A stretch of DNA of 64,000 nucleotides. It comes from Rapana venosa (lineage: Eukaryota > Mollusca > Gastropoda > Neogastropoda > Muricidae). Position numbers and translations under genes: made by a program. Each line of letters starts with the position of its first letter. The stretch's first letter is position 1. Below are positions 23,561 to 34,249 of the stretch, piece after piece. The notes beneath the pieces are model-generated. The model made no database searches, was not told the DNA's origin, and was given only the letters and a program-made list of their open reading frames with translations. The DNA is taken from assembly GCA_028751875.1 (NCBI GenBank), contig CM054143.1, positions 70,199,527-70,263,526 on the forward strand. The letters are read 5' to 3'.

Positions 23561-24445
23561 TGTGTATGTAATAATAATACAAAAATAATAATAAGCTCAC
23601 TATTGAGTATTACTGCACTGACATGAAACTCTACCTTGTATATTTGGCCGGAAGAATGAATACTCATTGATATCACATTAATTATGTAACAGATTTGCGT
23701 AAACACAAAAATCCCACGAGCACACTAAACAAAGAAAATAAAATTAAACACCACTTTCTAATTCACCAAAAAGATACTAAAGTGTGAATTGGTCAAAACA
23801 AAAACACAAACCGAGGTCACGAAGATCACGGATTATCTTCTCATTGGTTAGGCTGGTCATTCAGCAATCGTTATACGATCGCTTATTTCATTTCACCATG
23901 AAACCTGTAGAAAAATAGATTGTGTGTAGGTAGGGGGGGGGGGGGGGGGGGGCGTGGGGATGATGGGGGGTTGGTGGCAAACTATGCGGGTTAGGGTGGT
24001 TGTGCATCAACGTAAATTTGAGTGACTAGTGAGAGAGAGGCGAGTGGAAATATCTGAGCGGTGAGGCGGAGAGCGCGGCATGCGTTTCTCTTTCCGGTTC
24101 CGTAACATGGTCGGAAGATCGACAACGATCGTAATAGTTTCTTTTCTAAGTCTTCGTTTTCAACGAATCGCACAATTAATAACGTAACGCAAACCACGCG
24201 ATCGCTTAGTATAAATAAACTGTTATTTCGATGATCTATATTAAACTCTATTTACGAAATTTACCCTGTAAATAAAAAAAATTCGTCGATCCTTGAAAGA
24301 TCGTTTGGCGATTTCTGTTTCGTCCTGCCCTTTATCTTGCGTTAACGAACTTTCCGCATTTGAACACTTCGCTTGAATTGGGTTTTGGCGGTGAACGACA
24401 GTCCATGAATACATTAAAATCCACCTAAAACCAGAAAACAAAACC

Positions 24446-24487
<42 letters not shown>

Positions 24488-24740
24488 TTCCCAAATTTAG
24501 TACAAATAGGTCGTCTAGTTTGAATTTTCAAAGAGTAGGGCTATTTTTAAGCTACAGGTTCTTCCGAGTTCGCCGGCAGAGATCGTGTTCCGCCAAAATT
24601 CCGTTTTTTTCCGTTGAAAATTAGCCAGAGATGAAAAAACTTCAAACCATCTGGGTAGTCCGAACAATAAACCTGAACACAATGATACCAAATATATGAC
24701 AATTATTGTTGTTCGCGAATACGCATCGATTCAAAGTGGT
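23561..24740. other. U1 promoter-like CpG-bearing segment with poly-G tracts
   Basis: Paralogous to 31455-32480 and 51540-52600. CpG is common in this stretch (GACAACGATCGTAATAG, TTCGTCGATCCTTG, GCGTTAACGAACTTTCCGCA), unlike its surroundings. U1 has a 20-nt G run at 23933-23952 followed by about 60 bases that replace the normal sequence, and a 37-nt G run at 24448-24484 absent from U2 and U3. It may be the 5' region of a gene starting near 52620 in U3. Confidence 0.5.
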
Positions 24741-25371
24741 CAGTCTATTGAAGATTTGAACATGTGCGTGACAGGCGGCCGCGCAGCTTTTTATAGCGGA
24801 ACGCACACCTCATTCACTCACATTTGCGTATTGACGATACACAAGCCACAGAAATAAAAAATGCACTCAATGAAAAGAAGAAAGATTGAACTTTTTTCCG
24901 GATAACAGGTTTTTTGATCAGTAAAACAGAAGCGGAGTAATAAGGAAGTGAAAAGACGCGAAAAATTTGCCACTTTTCACAGTGCTGACAGAAAATCGCC
25001 TAGGCTGCCCTACCTCGTTTAAGTTTCTTTGATATTTGTAATCATAAGAAACTGGGGTGCAACAGTGGTCAAATTTGCTGTGCTTTCAGCTACGCTTTCC
25101 CAGCTAGTGGTGGCCATGGTCCCTACCTAAGGTCATCACAACCACTTCTTGGGCCAAACATTAATTAACATGGAAAAAAATAATGAATATATTATCATTT
25201 TCTGCTGTTATTTTATTATTGGTTCCACACAGACACGTAACATGCAATAAAAATTTCCCCAGACTGAAGAAAAAAACACGAATTCAATGCCATTGTACCA
25301 AAGTGAAGAAAAACCGGATTCCGAATGACACTGCACAATCCTCTCCACAGGACAAGCCCTCTTTCACTTAC
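24741..25371. other. U1: degenerate copy of the 52620 exon, then minisatellite
   Basis: Around 24770 the U3 start context AAAATGGCGGC is replaced by GACAGGCGGC, so the ATG is missing. The following GCACACCTCATTCA and ATTGACGATACACAAGCCAC are preserved. Two degenerate 37-bp minisatellite units lie at about 25262-25335. Confidence 0.45.
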
Positions 25372-25556
25372 TGGTGCACAGTGACCCTGTCCTCCTCCAT
25401 CCATGAAGCAGCAGTCAGCAGGGGGAGGAACTGTTCAGAGATGGGCAGCACACGCTGAGGGCCCAGGCTGAGGTCAAGGTCAGGGTCTGGTGGCTTCTTC
25501 TTCTTGACACTGGCAATGCTGGGGAGACATGGTGTGGATCCTGCATGTACACTGAC
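25372..25556 (-). CDS. Exon-like ORF with canonical splice sites (U1 copy)
   Basis: On the minus strand, a pyrimidine-rich acceptor ending TTTTCTGTGAACAG precedes this 185-base stretch, and a GTAAGTG donor follows it. One frame is open throughout and reads SVKKKKPPDPDLDLSLGPQR, then PISEQFLPLLTAASWMEED. The same exon with the same splice signals occurs at 33226-33410 and 53228-53414, but those copies read a shifted frame because of a one-C difference in a CCC/CCCC run. I do not recognise the protein. Splice-site conservation in three copies supports a real exon; the true frame is uncertain. Confidence 0.45.
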
Positions 25557-26004
25557 CTGTTCACAGAAAACAACACAACAGTCACTCACTGACAGCAGCA
25601 TGACACACATCACCACCATTGAAATGGACAATGAAGCGGGACCATGAGCAGGAAAGCCTAGGGGTCATTACGCAGCACTCAGGATCTGACGGCCCAGGAT
25701 CAAGCCACCAACAGAAGAGGTGCCCGTTTTTACTTTTCTGTTATGAGTGATTTTACCCTGTAGTGGATTCACTATCAAGCACTGACTCCACCTCCCCTGA
25801 AAGTCTTTTGGACAAGGCCCCATGTCAAACGCACGCAGACATCTTGTGTCACATAATAAACACATGGTGATTTAACAAAATAATCCCACTACTGTATTTT
25901 CTTCTTCATTTTACCATAACCATGTTTGCCAATAATAATGCTTCGTTAGCAAGAAAGATGTCTTACTTATATTTAGGCATACAGTATAACTTCATTAGAA
26001 TACC
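25557..26004. other. U1 intron-like spacer, no gene
   Basis: Colinear with 33411-33860 and 53415-53872. Contains AGGGGTCAT, TGACGGCCCAGGATCAAGCC and AATAATGCTTC landmarks in all three copies. No conserved frame. Confidence 0.5.
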
Positions 26005-26418
26005 GGTTGTCCTAGAGGTAACTGCGCCTGTCTAGAAAGCGAAATTCCGGTTTCGTATCCCCGCGTCCTGGGCCCTAAACTTTTCCCCATCCATTAGCCA
26101 AGATTGTGGTCCTGGGCGCTAGTCCTTTCGGCTGGAGAACGATAAACCCGAGGTCCCGTGATTTACAGAAAATTAAGCAGCGCAACGAAAACAGAAACCC
26201 ACGGCAACAAGAGAGTTGTCCCTGGCAAAATTCATAGAAAAAAGCCACTCTGATAGGGAAAAGAAATACAGTTCAGACAAAAAAAAAAAAAACAAAAAAA
26301 AAAGGGGTGGCGCTGCTCTTGTGGTGACGTGCTCTCCCCGGGGAGAGCAGCCCGAATTTCACGCAGAGAAATCTCGTGACTTAAAGTGGTATAAATAAAT
26401 AAAATAAATAAATAAATA
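26005..26418 (+). mobile_element. tRNA-derived SINE, full length, with target duplication
   Basis: The head GGTTGTCCTAGAGGTAACTG resembles a tRNA A-box region, and GGTTTCGTATCC at 26049-26060 fits the Pol III B box. The body contains GAGAGTTGTCCCTGGCAAAA, an A-rich linker, GGGTGGCGCTG and GGGGAGAGCAGCCCGAATTT. It ends in an AAAT-type tail. AATACC flanks it on both sides (25999-26004 and 26419-26424), and the paralogous sites in U2 and U3 are uninserted (GTGAATACCCCGAAAC and GTGAATACCCGAAGC). Mobilised in trans by a LINE. I recognise the 3' body from gastropods by memory only. Confidence 0.85.
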
Positions 26419-26424
26419 AATACC

Positions 26425-26814
26425 CGAAGCATACAAAGCTACATAATACAGTAGACAGAGCCAAGTAGGAAGTAACCAACCTTTCAGACTCAACATTTAA
26501 TTCATAATTAGGAATATTACAGTGGACGTCAAGTCTAAGGAAGAGGTGTGACCCCTTCCCCTCCTAAAAAGCAGGGGTCAGGGGGCTGTGCCCTCTGAAG
26601 CTGAAGCATTTTCTTCAAATCTAGACAAACTGTCTCTGGAAATGAAACAATAATTACCTAAAATCCTTTTAACTGCTGAAAACAGCCACATCAAGGAGAT
26701 AAATTCAGGCAGCATTGTTGTGTGATCTTGAGACGAAACTTACAAAGTTCCTTTCAAAAAAGCTGGGATTGTCAGCATGTGTGCCTGAACATTTTCCCCA
26801 TAAACCCTTAGTAG
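26425..26814. other. U1 spacer paralogous to 33870-34249 and 53875-54205
   Basis: Well conserved non-coding sequence with GTGTGACCCCTTCCCCTCC, AAAGCAGGGGTCAGGGGGC and AGACAAACTGTCTCTGGAAA. No frame is shared by the copies. Confidence 0.55.
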
Positions 26815-27830
26815 GAAGTAGACACCAAAATTTTATATAGCATTTTGGTGTACATACAATAATGATATTTTGAAAAGAACTTTTTAAAACAAACACAACA
26901 AAAAAAGACTTATGTTCTCCAATCTCTATTTTTTTCAAAAGTTATGGTTGTCTAAAGATGGCGGTAAGCATTTTTCGCCATTTTAACTGTGTGGAAGCCT
27001 TATTTGAAAGGACCTGTTGTGGAAAGCACTACAATCACACCCATAAAAATTTCCACATACAATGTCTATAATACTAAAAATACCTACAAAAAAAATCAGC
27101 TCTCCTATCTGAAGGGTAAAAACAGATATACTATGTTAAAATTGCCTCATCGGTATTGGCGGTTTACTCAAATGCACGATAAGCCATGTTTTGAGGTCCA
27201 ACATGTTGATAAGATAGCATTCTTTATGACTACATTTTTACATTTGCTTTAATAGATAAGCATACATAGATTATGTCCACTTTTTTCTAGGGCTATACTA
27301 GACCAAAGGGTGTTTCAAATAGTGGGGGTCTAGATTTTGCCAAAAACCCTAACTCTCTGCCGAGGGAGTGGCTGAGCGGACAAAAAGACAGACATGGTTA
27401 GAGGAGGAGAGAGTCATCCTCACATGGGGGGGATCATCTGCTCTCTATCGATACTCATTGGACATGAATTGGTGGAGTAAAAATGTGACCCGTTTTTACA
27501 AAAGAGTCTTAAGGTATAATTGGGTCAAATTGGTGTTACATTTTCTGAAATCTACAGATCATTACCTTTTCTTTTGCGAGTAGATACATTATTCTACCTA
27601 TAAAATTGGCAAAGTTATGGGGTTTGAATGGGGGTGACACAGCGATTTCCAACATTCTGAGAAATCGTTAAAGTTTTCACCACTCTCGCAACTAACAACT
27701 TAGCAACGGTTACTTCTATTCAACTGATGATAGCCAAATTTGGCATGCAGTAAAACATCACCATTCACAGCATCAGACCAAAAAATCAAGTATATCTTGA
27801 ACTGTCATTGCTGTGATATTTTAGCTCACA
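26815..27830 (+). repeat. Segment S, copy 2 (U1)
   Basis: Follows CCCTTAG like the U2 copy at 34250. Contains AAGATGGCGGTAAG and the shared S landmarks, and extends further right than copy 1, through GTGACCCGTTTTTACAAAAG, to the C tract at 27834. At 27290-27470 the sequence has extra G-rich bases relative to U2. Confidence 0.6.
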
Positions 27831-27833
27831 ACA

Positions 27834-28190
27834 CCCCCCCCCCCCCCCCACCCGGACACGAGGAACTGCATGTAAAAAAAAAACAATACAGTACTCATCA
27901 TTTTCCTTGAATCAAAACAATCAAAGAAACACACAACACAAACACACACACACACACACACACACACAACACACACACACACCACACAGATTACCTTATT
28001 CCGTACCGCTTGAAAGGAAAATGATCTTTAAAAAATAGAGAAGAAAACACACACGCAAACGCACGCGTGTGGCGTGCGTGGGGAAGGATGAAAAAAGAGT
28101 ATAAACTTAATCTTTACTCTCATAAAGATCATTTTGACTTGATCATTTTCAAACACACCCACACACACACACACACACACACACCGACCA
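27834..28190. repeat. Poly-C tract and CA microsatellites (U1)
   Basis: A 16-nt C run at 27834-27849 (31 nt at the U2 paralogue), CA runs around 27938-27990 and 28154-28185, and CACGCAAACGCACGCGTG between them. No gene. Confidence 0.85.
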
Positions 28191-28421
28191 CACACTAGTT
28201 CAATCGTTTAACAACAACCACAACACACAATGACAGGTCAAGTAAGTTTAAAACCGCTCCCATATTTCTCATGTCATGCACTAACAGATGAAATGCTAAA
28301 AGTCTCACCAGTAGAGTATCTGAACAGTCTAGATCTGCAGCTTTGATCTGTAATGCATACCCATGTTTATAACATTGCATGCAGGTACCAGCGCTTCTAC
28401 ATCTAACCTTGAACCTAACAC
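28191..28421 (-). other. Possible minus-strand exon, weak
   Basis: After an acceptor-like TGCATTACAG, the minus strand reads IKAADLDCSDTLL, and a GTGAG donor-like sequence follows at once. The U2 copy has the same AG boundary but a shifted frame. Too short to identify. Confidence 0.25.
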
Positions 28422-28652
28422 TCAGATCGAAGGTTCCATTTCATACAAGCCAACTCCGAAGTTACACAGGCTTACATCACGATCGGATCGGGTTTTAATT
28501 TTTTTGACTTCACAGATATGCAGCAGAATATTTGGTAAATAATACACCAGATTGTACTGATCTTCTATTGGCAGAGTGGAAAGATCATCTAGAAATGACC
28601 AGAATGCCCAATATTTCCTTGCAAAGAAACTTTTCTTCGTCTTCTCACACAA
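28422..28652 (-). CDS. Exon-like open frame, unidentified (U1)
   Basis: A 76-codon minus-strand frame including SFLDDLSTLPIEDQYNLVYY, then LPNILLHICEVKK; its composition is ordinary for protein. The U2 paralogue at about 35825-36060 is riddled with indels and reads differently, so the frame is not independently confirmed. It lies downstream, in the minus-strand sense, of the exon pair at 29378-30103. It could be part of the same transcription unit or chance. Confidence 0.25.
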   Translation of the reverse strand: MCEKTKKSFFARKYWAFWSFLDDLSTLPIEDQYNLVYYLPNILLHICEVKKIKTRSDRDVSLCNFGVGLYEMEPSI

Positions 28653-29377
28653 CTGAGTACTCGGCTTTCAGCTTCATGCAAAACTTTTTACAAAATTCCA
28701 CAAGACTTCACTAATATGATTATGCAGTTTTTCAGAACTGTCTCACAATTAAAGTATGATAAACATTTACTTTTTACCCTTGTTCAAAGAAACGTGATGC
28801 AAGTCCCCCACCAAAATGTCTATGTGAGTGAAAGTAAATGATAAAAGCCACAAACCATGTAGACCTCCTCATCTTCTCTTTTGCAGATGTACATTTAGTA
28901 CAGTGAACACGATCAACCTGTCAACTCTTTGCCTGTGATTGCTCATGATGGCTCACCAAGCAATTTATTATCTATGAAATTCAATTCACCTTTACCAATC
29001 TTTCCTCTGCACAGTCCAACCGTCTTTGTAACAGGAATCCATGTTTGCAAAAATAAAATTTACTCAAAGGAATCAAGAGAGCCCTAAAAAGTATGCTTTC
29101 TAGAGTTTGCAAACATGAACTCACTGCCCCATCTTCCAGAGACAATGGAACTTCTTCGGTTTGTAAACTTTCCTGTGTGTTTTGTGATCACTTTTCTGGA
29201 GAAGTAAATTATGATGATGAACGTTTCTTGCTATCCACTTCTGTTTATTGACACAACATCCTTCTAAACGAAAGATAATCTGCAAAAAAAACATTTTAAT
29301 GACCCAAGAGTACTAGAGTGTATAAACAGGGAACTCCCGCTATGAAGCAGAACAGTTCACCCCATGCACGAACTTAC
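28653..29377. other. U1 intron-like spacer with one possible short exon
   Basis: Colinear with 38420-39028 in U2. Near 29115-29225 the minus strand of the two copies together suggests a short frame (TNEEVPLSLEDG-like), but neither copy is open alone. No other signal. Confidence 0.35.
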
Positions 29378-30103
29378 GCTAGCCCGTTCTGTCACAGCTC
29401 CTCAAACTGCTTTCCCAAACTCTCATCATCTGGGCCCCTTGCGTGATATTCAGGGGGAGCAATTCGTGTGATCCGCATGGCTGAAGAGGGTGAGGAATTC
29501 TTCAGCATGTATCTGCAACACAGACCAAAACAATTTTAACGATCCTCTCTCCGTTCTTGTCCACAGAACTTGTGAGGTTCATTAATCTCAAGATCAATGC
29601 GCATACAACCATCTTCAACTAACCCCGGAGGCAGCCACACTGCATCTACAGGGATTATGGTCTACACATGATCATGATGCAGTGTGCATGTACTGTCATT
29701 AATACAACTGAAATGCAAATGGCTTATTAAAACTCTCCTTGAAAGCTTGTAATGTCTGTGCATGTTTCTACACCAATGGAGCCACAAATCAGATCCGACT
29801 CCTCACCTTAATGTAGAATTTAATTCATGAATGACCAGCTGGAAGAAGAAAGAGGACTTGCAGCCGTGGAGTGGACGAACTCTCAGCTTCCTGTCCCATT
29901 TTTTTCCTGCAGTCGATCACAAGCGGCAACACAAAAATACAGCGCTTGCTCAGTATTGGCTGGAAAACATTGGCAGCAGATTCTTCCATTCCACATGCCC
30001 TGACATGGGAGAATGGGTCCTTCCACAGACACCAATGCTCAAACCCTCCCACACAAAAACAGCCAATCTTGCCACCTTCAGTGTGCGTGTGTGCAGTCAG
30101 AAG
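29378..30103 (-). CDS. Two spliced terminal exons of an unidentified host gene (U1)
   Basis: The upstream exon (minus strand) ends at 29807 in front of GTGAGG. A 294-bp intron ends in TGTGTTGCAG, and the next exon starts at 29512. The reading phase carries across this junction: the first exon ends near VIHELNSTL in the frame supported by both copies, and the second reads YMLKNSSPSSAMRITRIAPP, then EYHARGPDDESLGKQFEEL, before TGA at 29394-29392. A GTAAGT lies at the exon end (29377-29372). The upstream exon also reads GGFEHWCLWKDPF and MEESAANVFQ, with one or two indels that the U2 copy resolves. The frame opens after a stop at 30106-30104, and the acceptor is not certain. I do not recognise the protein. 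Paralogue: 39029-39755. Confidence 0.5.
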
Positions 30104-30184
30104 TCAAGTGGAGGTACAAGGGTTACATTTCTTCACTTCACACCTTCCAGGCCTTCACACTGAAAACGCTGCTGTGCATGAGGA

Positions 30185-30410
30185 GGCGGGGGGAAGAATA
30201 TGGGTGTGTTAGCGAGGGTGGGTTATTGATAAGATATTAAATTTTATTGTGATTGTGTATAGTGATTTTGTGATTATTTATGTTTGGTGGTGTGTGGATG
30301 GGGGGGGTGAGGTGGTAGAGAGTTGGGGTATGGGGGTGGTGGGGGGGGGGATAAGAGGGGGGTGGAATGTAAGAGAAGTAAGGAATGGGGAGAGTGAGGG
30401 AGTAGTTTGC
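30185..30410. other. C-free G/T/A block at the end of U1
   Basis: From GAGGCGGGGGG onward C is nearly absent for about 200 bases (GATTGTGTATAGTGATTTTG, later poly-G with T). U1 homology stops at its left edge. Its composition resembles 17495-19214. No gene. Confidence 0.7.
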
Positions 30411-30907
30411 GGCCTTTGTATCTTGCGCAACCACTTTTCACCTACAACATGAACAAATCGTTGGAAAGCTTCTGTTTCCCAGCCATAAAGATGTGGAAAA
30501 TTTCCAGCCAGTCTACCGTAGTCCCCAATAGCGAAATCTGCCTTCTAAATTTAGTACACAACCTCACGCGAGAATGCCCAAGAGAAGACAGAATGCCTCA
30601 AGAACGTAAGCAACAGGCCACTGGTCGTCTCGTTTAAATCAAGGAAGTAAATCCAACATATATTTTCACATTTCAACAATACCGGCAGCGATCCGCTGAT
30701 CAAGAAACCATTGAAGCTGAAAAGAAGGCAGATCAGTATAAAAGACCTTTAAAACGAAAGCAAAGTTGCTGGTATGCCACCAAGGACGATATAAAAGATT
30801 TATCACTGAGTAATATCGCCAGTGACGGCGAAGAAATTGACATAGCCACAGACAATGCCAAGAGGTGGGAACTTTTGAAAACGACTAGCCTAACTGAAAG
30901 TGTCTGA
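30407..30907 (+). CDS. Unidentified open frame, 76 codons + stop + 90 codons
   Basis: The frame at 30407-30637 stops at TAA (30635-30637), but the same frame is open again from 30638 to the TGA at 30905-30907. The second part is charged and protein-like: QQYRQRSADQETIEAEKKAD, then KRPLKRKQSCW and DIKDLSLSNIASDGEEIDI. Single copy in this window and outside the U homology, so no paralogue is available to test frames. No Met opens the second part. It could be an exon of a host gene or the 3' end of a transposon ORF; I do not recognise it. Confidence 0.35.
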
Positions 30908-31454
30908 TGAAACTCTTGACAAAGGACAAAATAATTTTGAAAGCCTTGATCTATACATTGATTTTGTGAAATTAACTGTCAGGCTTTCCTAGCCTTCACC
31001 AGCTTCAAACAAATACAACTTGTAATTGGGCGTTTTGTTTCATTTTTCATGTTAACACAATTTGGCCGTACTTTCGCTTGAAAATAATGTCAAAAAAATA
31101 GAAAATCACGGAAAATAGTGAAACATTCTTTCAAACTATATGTATTGGAGATCATAAGAAAGTGCCAGCTTAATCTTTCTCCAAGTTTTCATTAATTTAA
31201 AAGGCCCTGTGCTAAGGCCTTTCTATCAAAACACTTGTACACAGTTGAAGAACTTCAGATGCCATTTTCTCAAAATGGCCGCCTGACCCCCTGTCACTTT
31301 AAAACTAGTATAACTTTGCTTTTTAGATCAACCTACCGCAGAAAACAAATACATCGTTATACCATCTTAATGATCTTGAAGTTTCTCACTGTATCAAAAC
31401 TGAAAAATGTTAAAAAAGGCACTTCATGTTCCGTTTGTGGGAGGCAACACCCAG
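30908..31454. other. Single-copy spacer between U1 and U2
   Basis: A/T-rich, no paralogue in the window. At about 31455 it joins U2 in mid-unit, at GTAATAATAATACAAAA. No gene. Confidence 0.5.
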
Positions 31455-32515
31455 GGTAATAATAATACAAAAAGATAATAATAACACTCACTATTTGAGT
31501 AATTACTGCACTGACATGTAACTCTACCTGTATATGTTGCGAGAAGAAACACACTGATAACACATTAATTTATGGAAAAGAATGCTAACTCAAAAATCCA
31601 AGGCACAACTAAAAAAAGAAAATAAACTAAACTCCACTTTCAATTCACCATAAATGATACTAAAAGTTGAATTAGTTCAAAACAAAAACTAAAAAACGGA
31701 CGACATTTGCTAAACAAAATCACCGAGTCACAACGACTTCGGATTATCCTTCTCTTGATAGGCTGTCCATTCAGCAAATCGTTTATAACAATCGCTATTT
31801 TCAACCATAAACCGTACCAAAAAAATACGTTCAAACTATCGTATTTCAATCAAAGTAAATTTGTGAAAGGTGGATTTTGTGGAAATATCTACGTAAATCG
31901 AGCATGCTTTCTTCTTTCCGGTTCGCACATGTCGGAAGAACGACCAACGATCGTAATAGACCTTTTCTAAGTCTTCGATTTCAACGACGCACGAATTATT
32001 ACGCAAACCACGCGTCTTGTATAATAAACTGTTATAACTCGATGACTATATTGAAACATTTATAAAGTATCCCTGTAAATCGAAAAAATCCGTCGATCCT
32101 TGACCAAACGGGTTCGCAATGTCCGTTTGTCTTGTCCCCCCTTGCGTTAATGAACTTTCCACAGTTTAAACATTCGCTTTTTATGTATTTGCGGAGAACG
32201 ACAGTCCCAGAATACATTAACCCATTTCCCAAAAATTATTACAAAATAGGTCATCTAGTAGATTCTCACCTTGATTATTGGCTATTTTTAAGCTACAGGT
32301 TTCTTACCTTCCGAGTTCCGCCGTCAAGATCGTGTACCGCCAAAAGTCCCGTTTTTTCGTGAAAATTAGCCAGCTAAATGAAAAAACTTTTCACCCAACT
32401 TGGTATTCTACAATAAAATCTGAACACAACGATACCAAATATAGTCACAATCGTGACCTGTCTCAATACCACGATCAAAGTGGTCATGTCCTCTTTAAGA
32501 TTTATGTCCAATTGC
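31455..32515. repeat. Block U2 start: promoter-like CpG-bearing segment
   Basis: Aligned with 23561-24740 and 51540-52610. Landmarks: TACTGCACTGACATG, CACATGTCGGAAGA, CGACCAACGATCGTAATAG and GAACGACAGTCC. No frame is preserved across all three. Confidence 0.6.
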
Positions 32516-33042
32516 GAGAAAATGGCGGCCTAGGCCGCGCAGCGTTTTTTTAGCGTGAACGCACACCTCATTCACACCTTTGCGTAATGAATCGATACAC
32601 AAGCCACATAAGAAATAAAAAATGCACTCAATGAAAAGAGAAAGATGAACTTTTTTCTTTTCCCCCGGTTATAACCGTGTTTTTAATCATAAAATAGACG
32701 CGGAGTAAAAAGGCAGTGAAAAGACCAAAAATTTAGCACTTTTCGACAGTGATGACAGAATTCGCCGGGGCTTGCCGCTGACCAAGTACATTGTGTTTAA
32801 GTTTTCTTGATAATTGTATTCATGAAGAACACTGGGGTGCACAGTGGGTCCAATTGCCTGTGCTTTCAGCTACGCTTTCCCAGCTAGTGATGGTCGTGGT
32901 CCTACCTAATGTCAGTCACATACTTCTGGGCCAGAACTAAATTAACATGGAAAAAAAATCATGAATACATTATCAGGTTTTCTGCTGTTATTTTGTTATG
33001 GTGTCCACACAGACGATGTAAAATGCAATAAAATTTCCCCAG
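32516..33042. other. U2 copy of the 52620 exon, with an early stop, and following spacer
   Basis: ATGGCGGCCTAG at 32522-32533 gives Met-Ala-Ala-stop where U3 reads on. The inserted GGCC and later indels account for the difference. The rest is intron-like and colinear with U1 and U3. Confidence 0.45.
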
Positions 33043-33045
33043 ACT

Positions 33046-33189
33046 GAAGAAAAACACGGATTCAATGACACTGTACAAAAGTGAAGAAAAACATGGATTC
33101 AATGACACTGCACAAAAGTGAAGAAAAACACGGATTCAATGACACTGTACAAAAGTGAAGAAAAACACGGATTCAATGACACTGCACAA
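33046..33189. repeat. 37-bp minisatellite, four units
   Basis: Units at 33046, 33083, 33120 and 33157, each beginning GAAGAAAAACA(C/T)GGATTCAA and ending near CAAAAGT. Units alternate TGTAC and TGCAC, suggesting that a two-unit block was duplicated. U1 and U3 hold two units. Confidence 0.9.
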
Positions 33190-33225
33190 TCCATCTCCAC
33201 AGGGACAGCCCTTCTTTCCACTTAC

Positions 33226-33410
33226 TGGTGCAGTGACCCTGGTCCTCCTCCATCCATGAAGCAGCAGCAGCAGGGGGAGGGAACTGTTCAGGAGATGGGC
33301 AGCACACGCTGAGGGCCCAGGCTGAGGTCAAGGTCAGGGGTCTGGTGGCTTCTACTTCCTTACACTGGCAAGGCCTGGGGAGACAGGTGGTGGAACCCTG
33401 ATTCACTGAC
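33226..33410 (-). CDS. Exon-like ORF with canonical splice sites (U2 copy)
   Basis: Same exon as 25372-25556 and 53228-53414: the acceptor ends GTGAACAG, the donor is GTAAGTG. The frame in phase with U3 contains a stop near its start (CAGTGTAAGG against CAGTGTCAAGG in U3) and then reads the same residues, TRPLTLTSAWALSVCCPSPE. Most likely a single-base loss in consensus or a decayed copy. Confidence 0.4.
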
Positions 33411-34249
33411 CTGTTCACAAGAAAACAAGCACACCGTCATCCACTGACAGCAGCAGGACACACATCACCACCAGGAATGACAATGAGGCGGGACAGGGCA
33501 TGAAAGCCTAGGGGTCATAGCGCTGCACTCAGGATCTGACGGCCCAGGATCAAGCCACCACAGAAGTGCATGTTTTACTTTTGTTCTGCTTGGATGGATT
33601 TACCCTGAGTTTTGGGGAAAGATCATATCACACTGACTTCCACCCTCCCCTGAAAGTCCTTTGGCCCAGCCCCAGGTGCAAACGCACGCAGAACATCATG
33701 AGCACGACATTATAAAACACATGGGTGAATTAACAAAAAATCCCAATACTGGTTTCTTCCTGCTTTTTACCATAACCAAAGTGTTTTGCCAAATAATAAT
33801 GCTTCATAGCAAAGAAAGATGTCTTACATAATAGATAGGCCATAACATATAACTTCAGTGAATACCCCGAAACATGCAAAGCTACATGATACAGTAGACC
33901 GAGCCAAGTAGGAATTAACCAAACTTTCAGACTCAACATTAAATTAATACTTAGTATAAATACAGTGTATGTCAGTCTAAGGAAGAGGTTGACCCCTTTC
34001 CCCTCCTAAAAAAAGCAGGGGTCAGGGCTGTGCCTCTGAAAGCTGAAAGCATTTTCTTCAAATCTAGACAAACTGTCTCTGGAAATGAAAACAATACCTC
34101 AAATCCTTTTTACTGCCTGAAAACATCCACAGTCAAGGAAAAAATTCAGGCAGCATTGTTGTGTGATCTTGAGAAGAAACTTTACAAAGTCTTTCAAAAT
34201 GTCTGGGATTGTCAGCATGTGCCTGAACAATTTTCCCCATTAACCCTTA
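33411..34249. other. U2 spacer, uninserted SINE site, no gene
   Basis: The paralogue of the U1 SINE insertion point lies near 33859-33870 (GTGAATACCCCGAAACATGC) and carries no SINE. It ends with CCCTTAG at 34244-34250, the left boundary of the 5.7-kb segment missing from U3. Confidence 0.6.

Noticed and set aside
26005..26075. Possible functional tRNA gene
   Set aside because: Only A/B-box-like sequence is present, with no full cloverleaf, followed by SINE body and AAAT tail; it is the SINE head.
26989..27252. 87-codon plus-strand frame in segment S
   Set aside because: Not preserved in the two other S copies; noncoding more likely.
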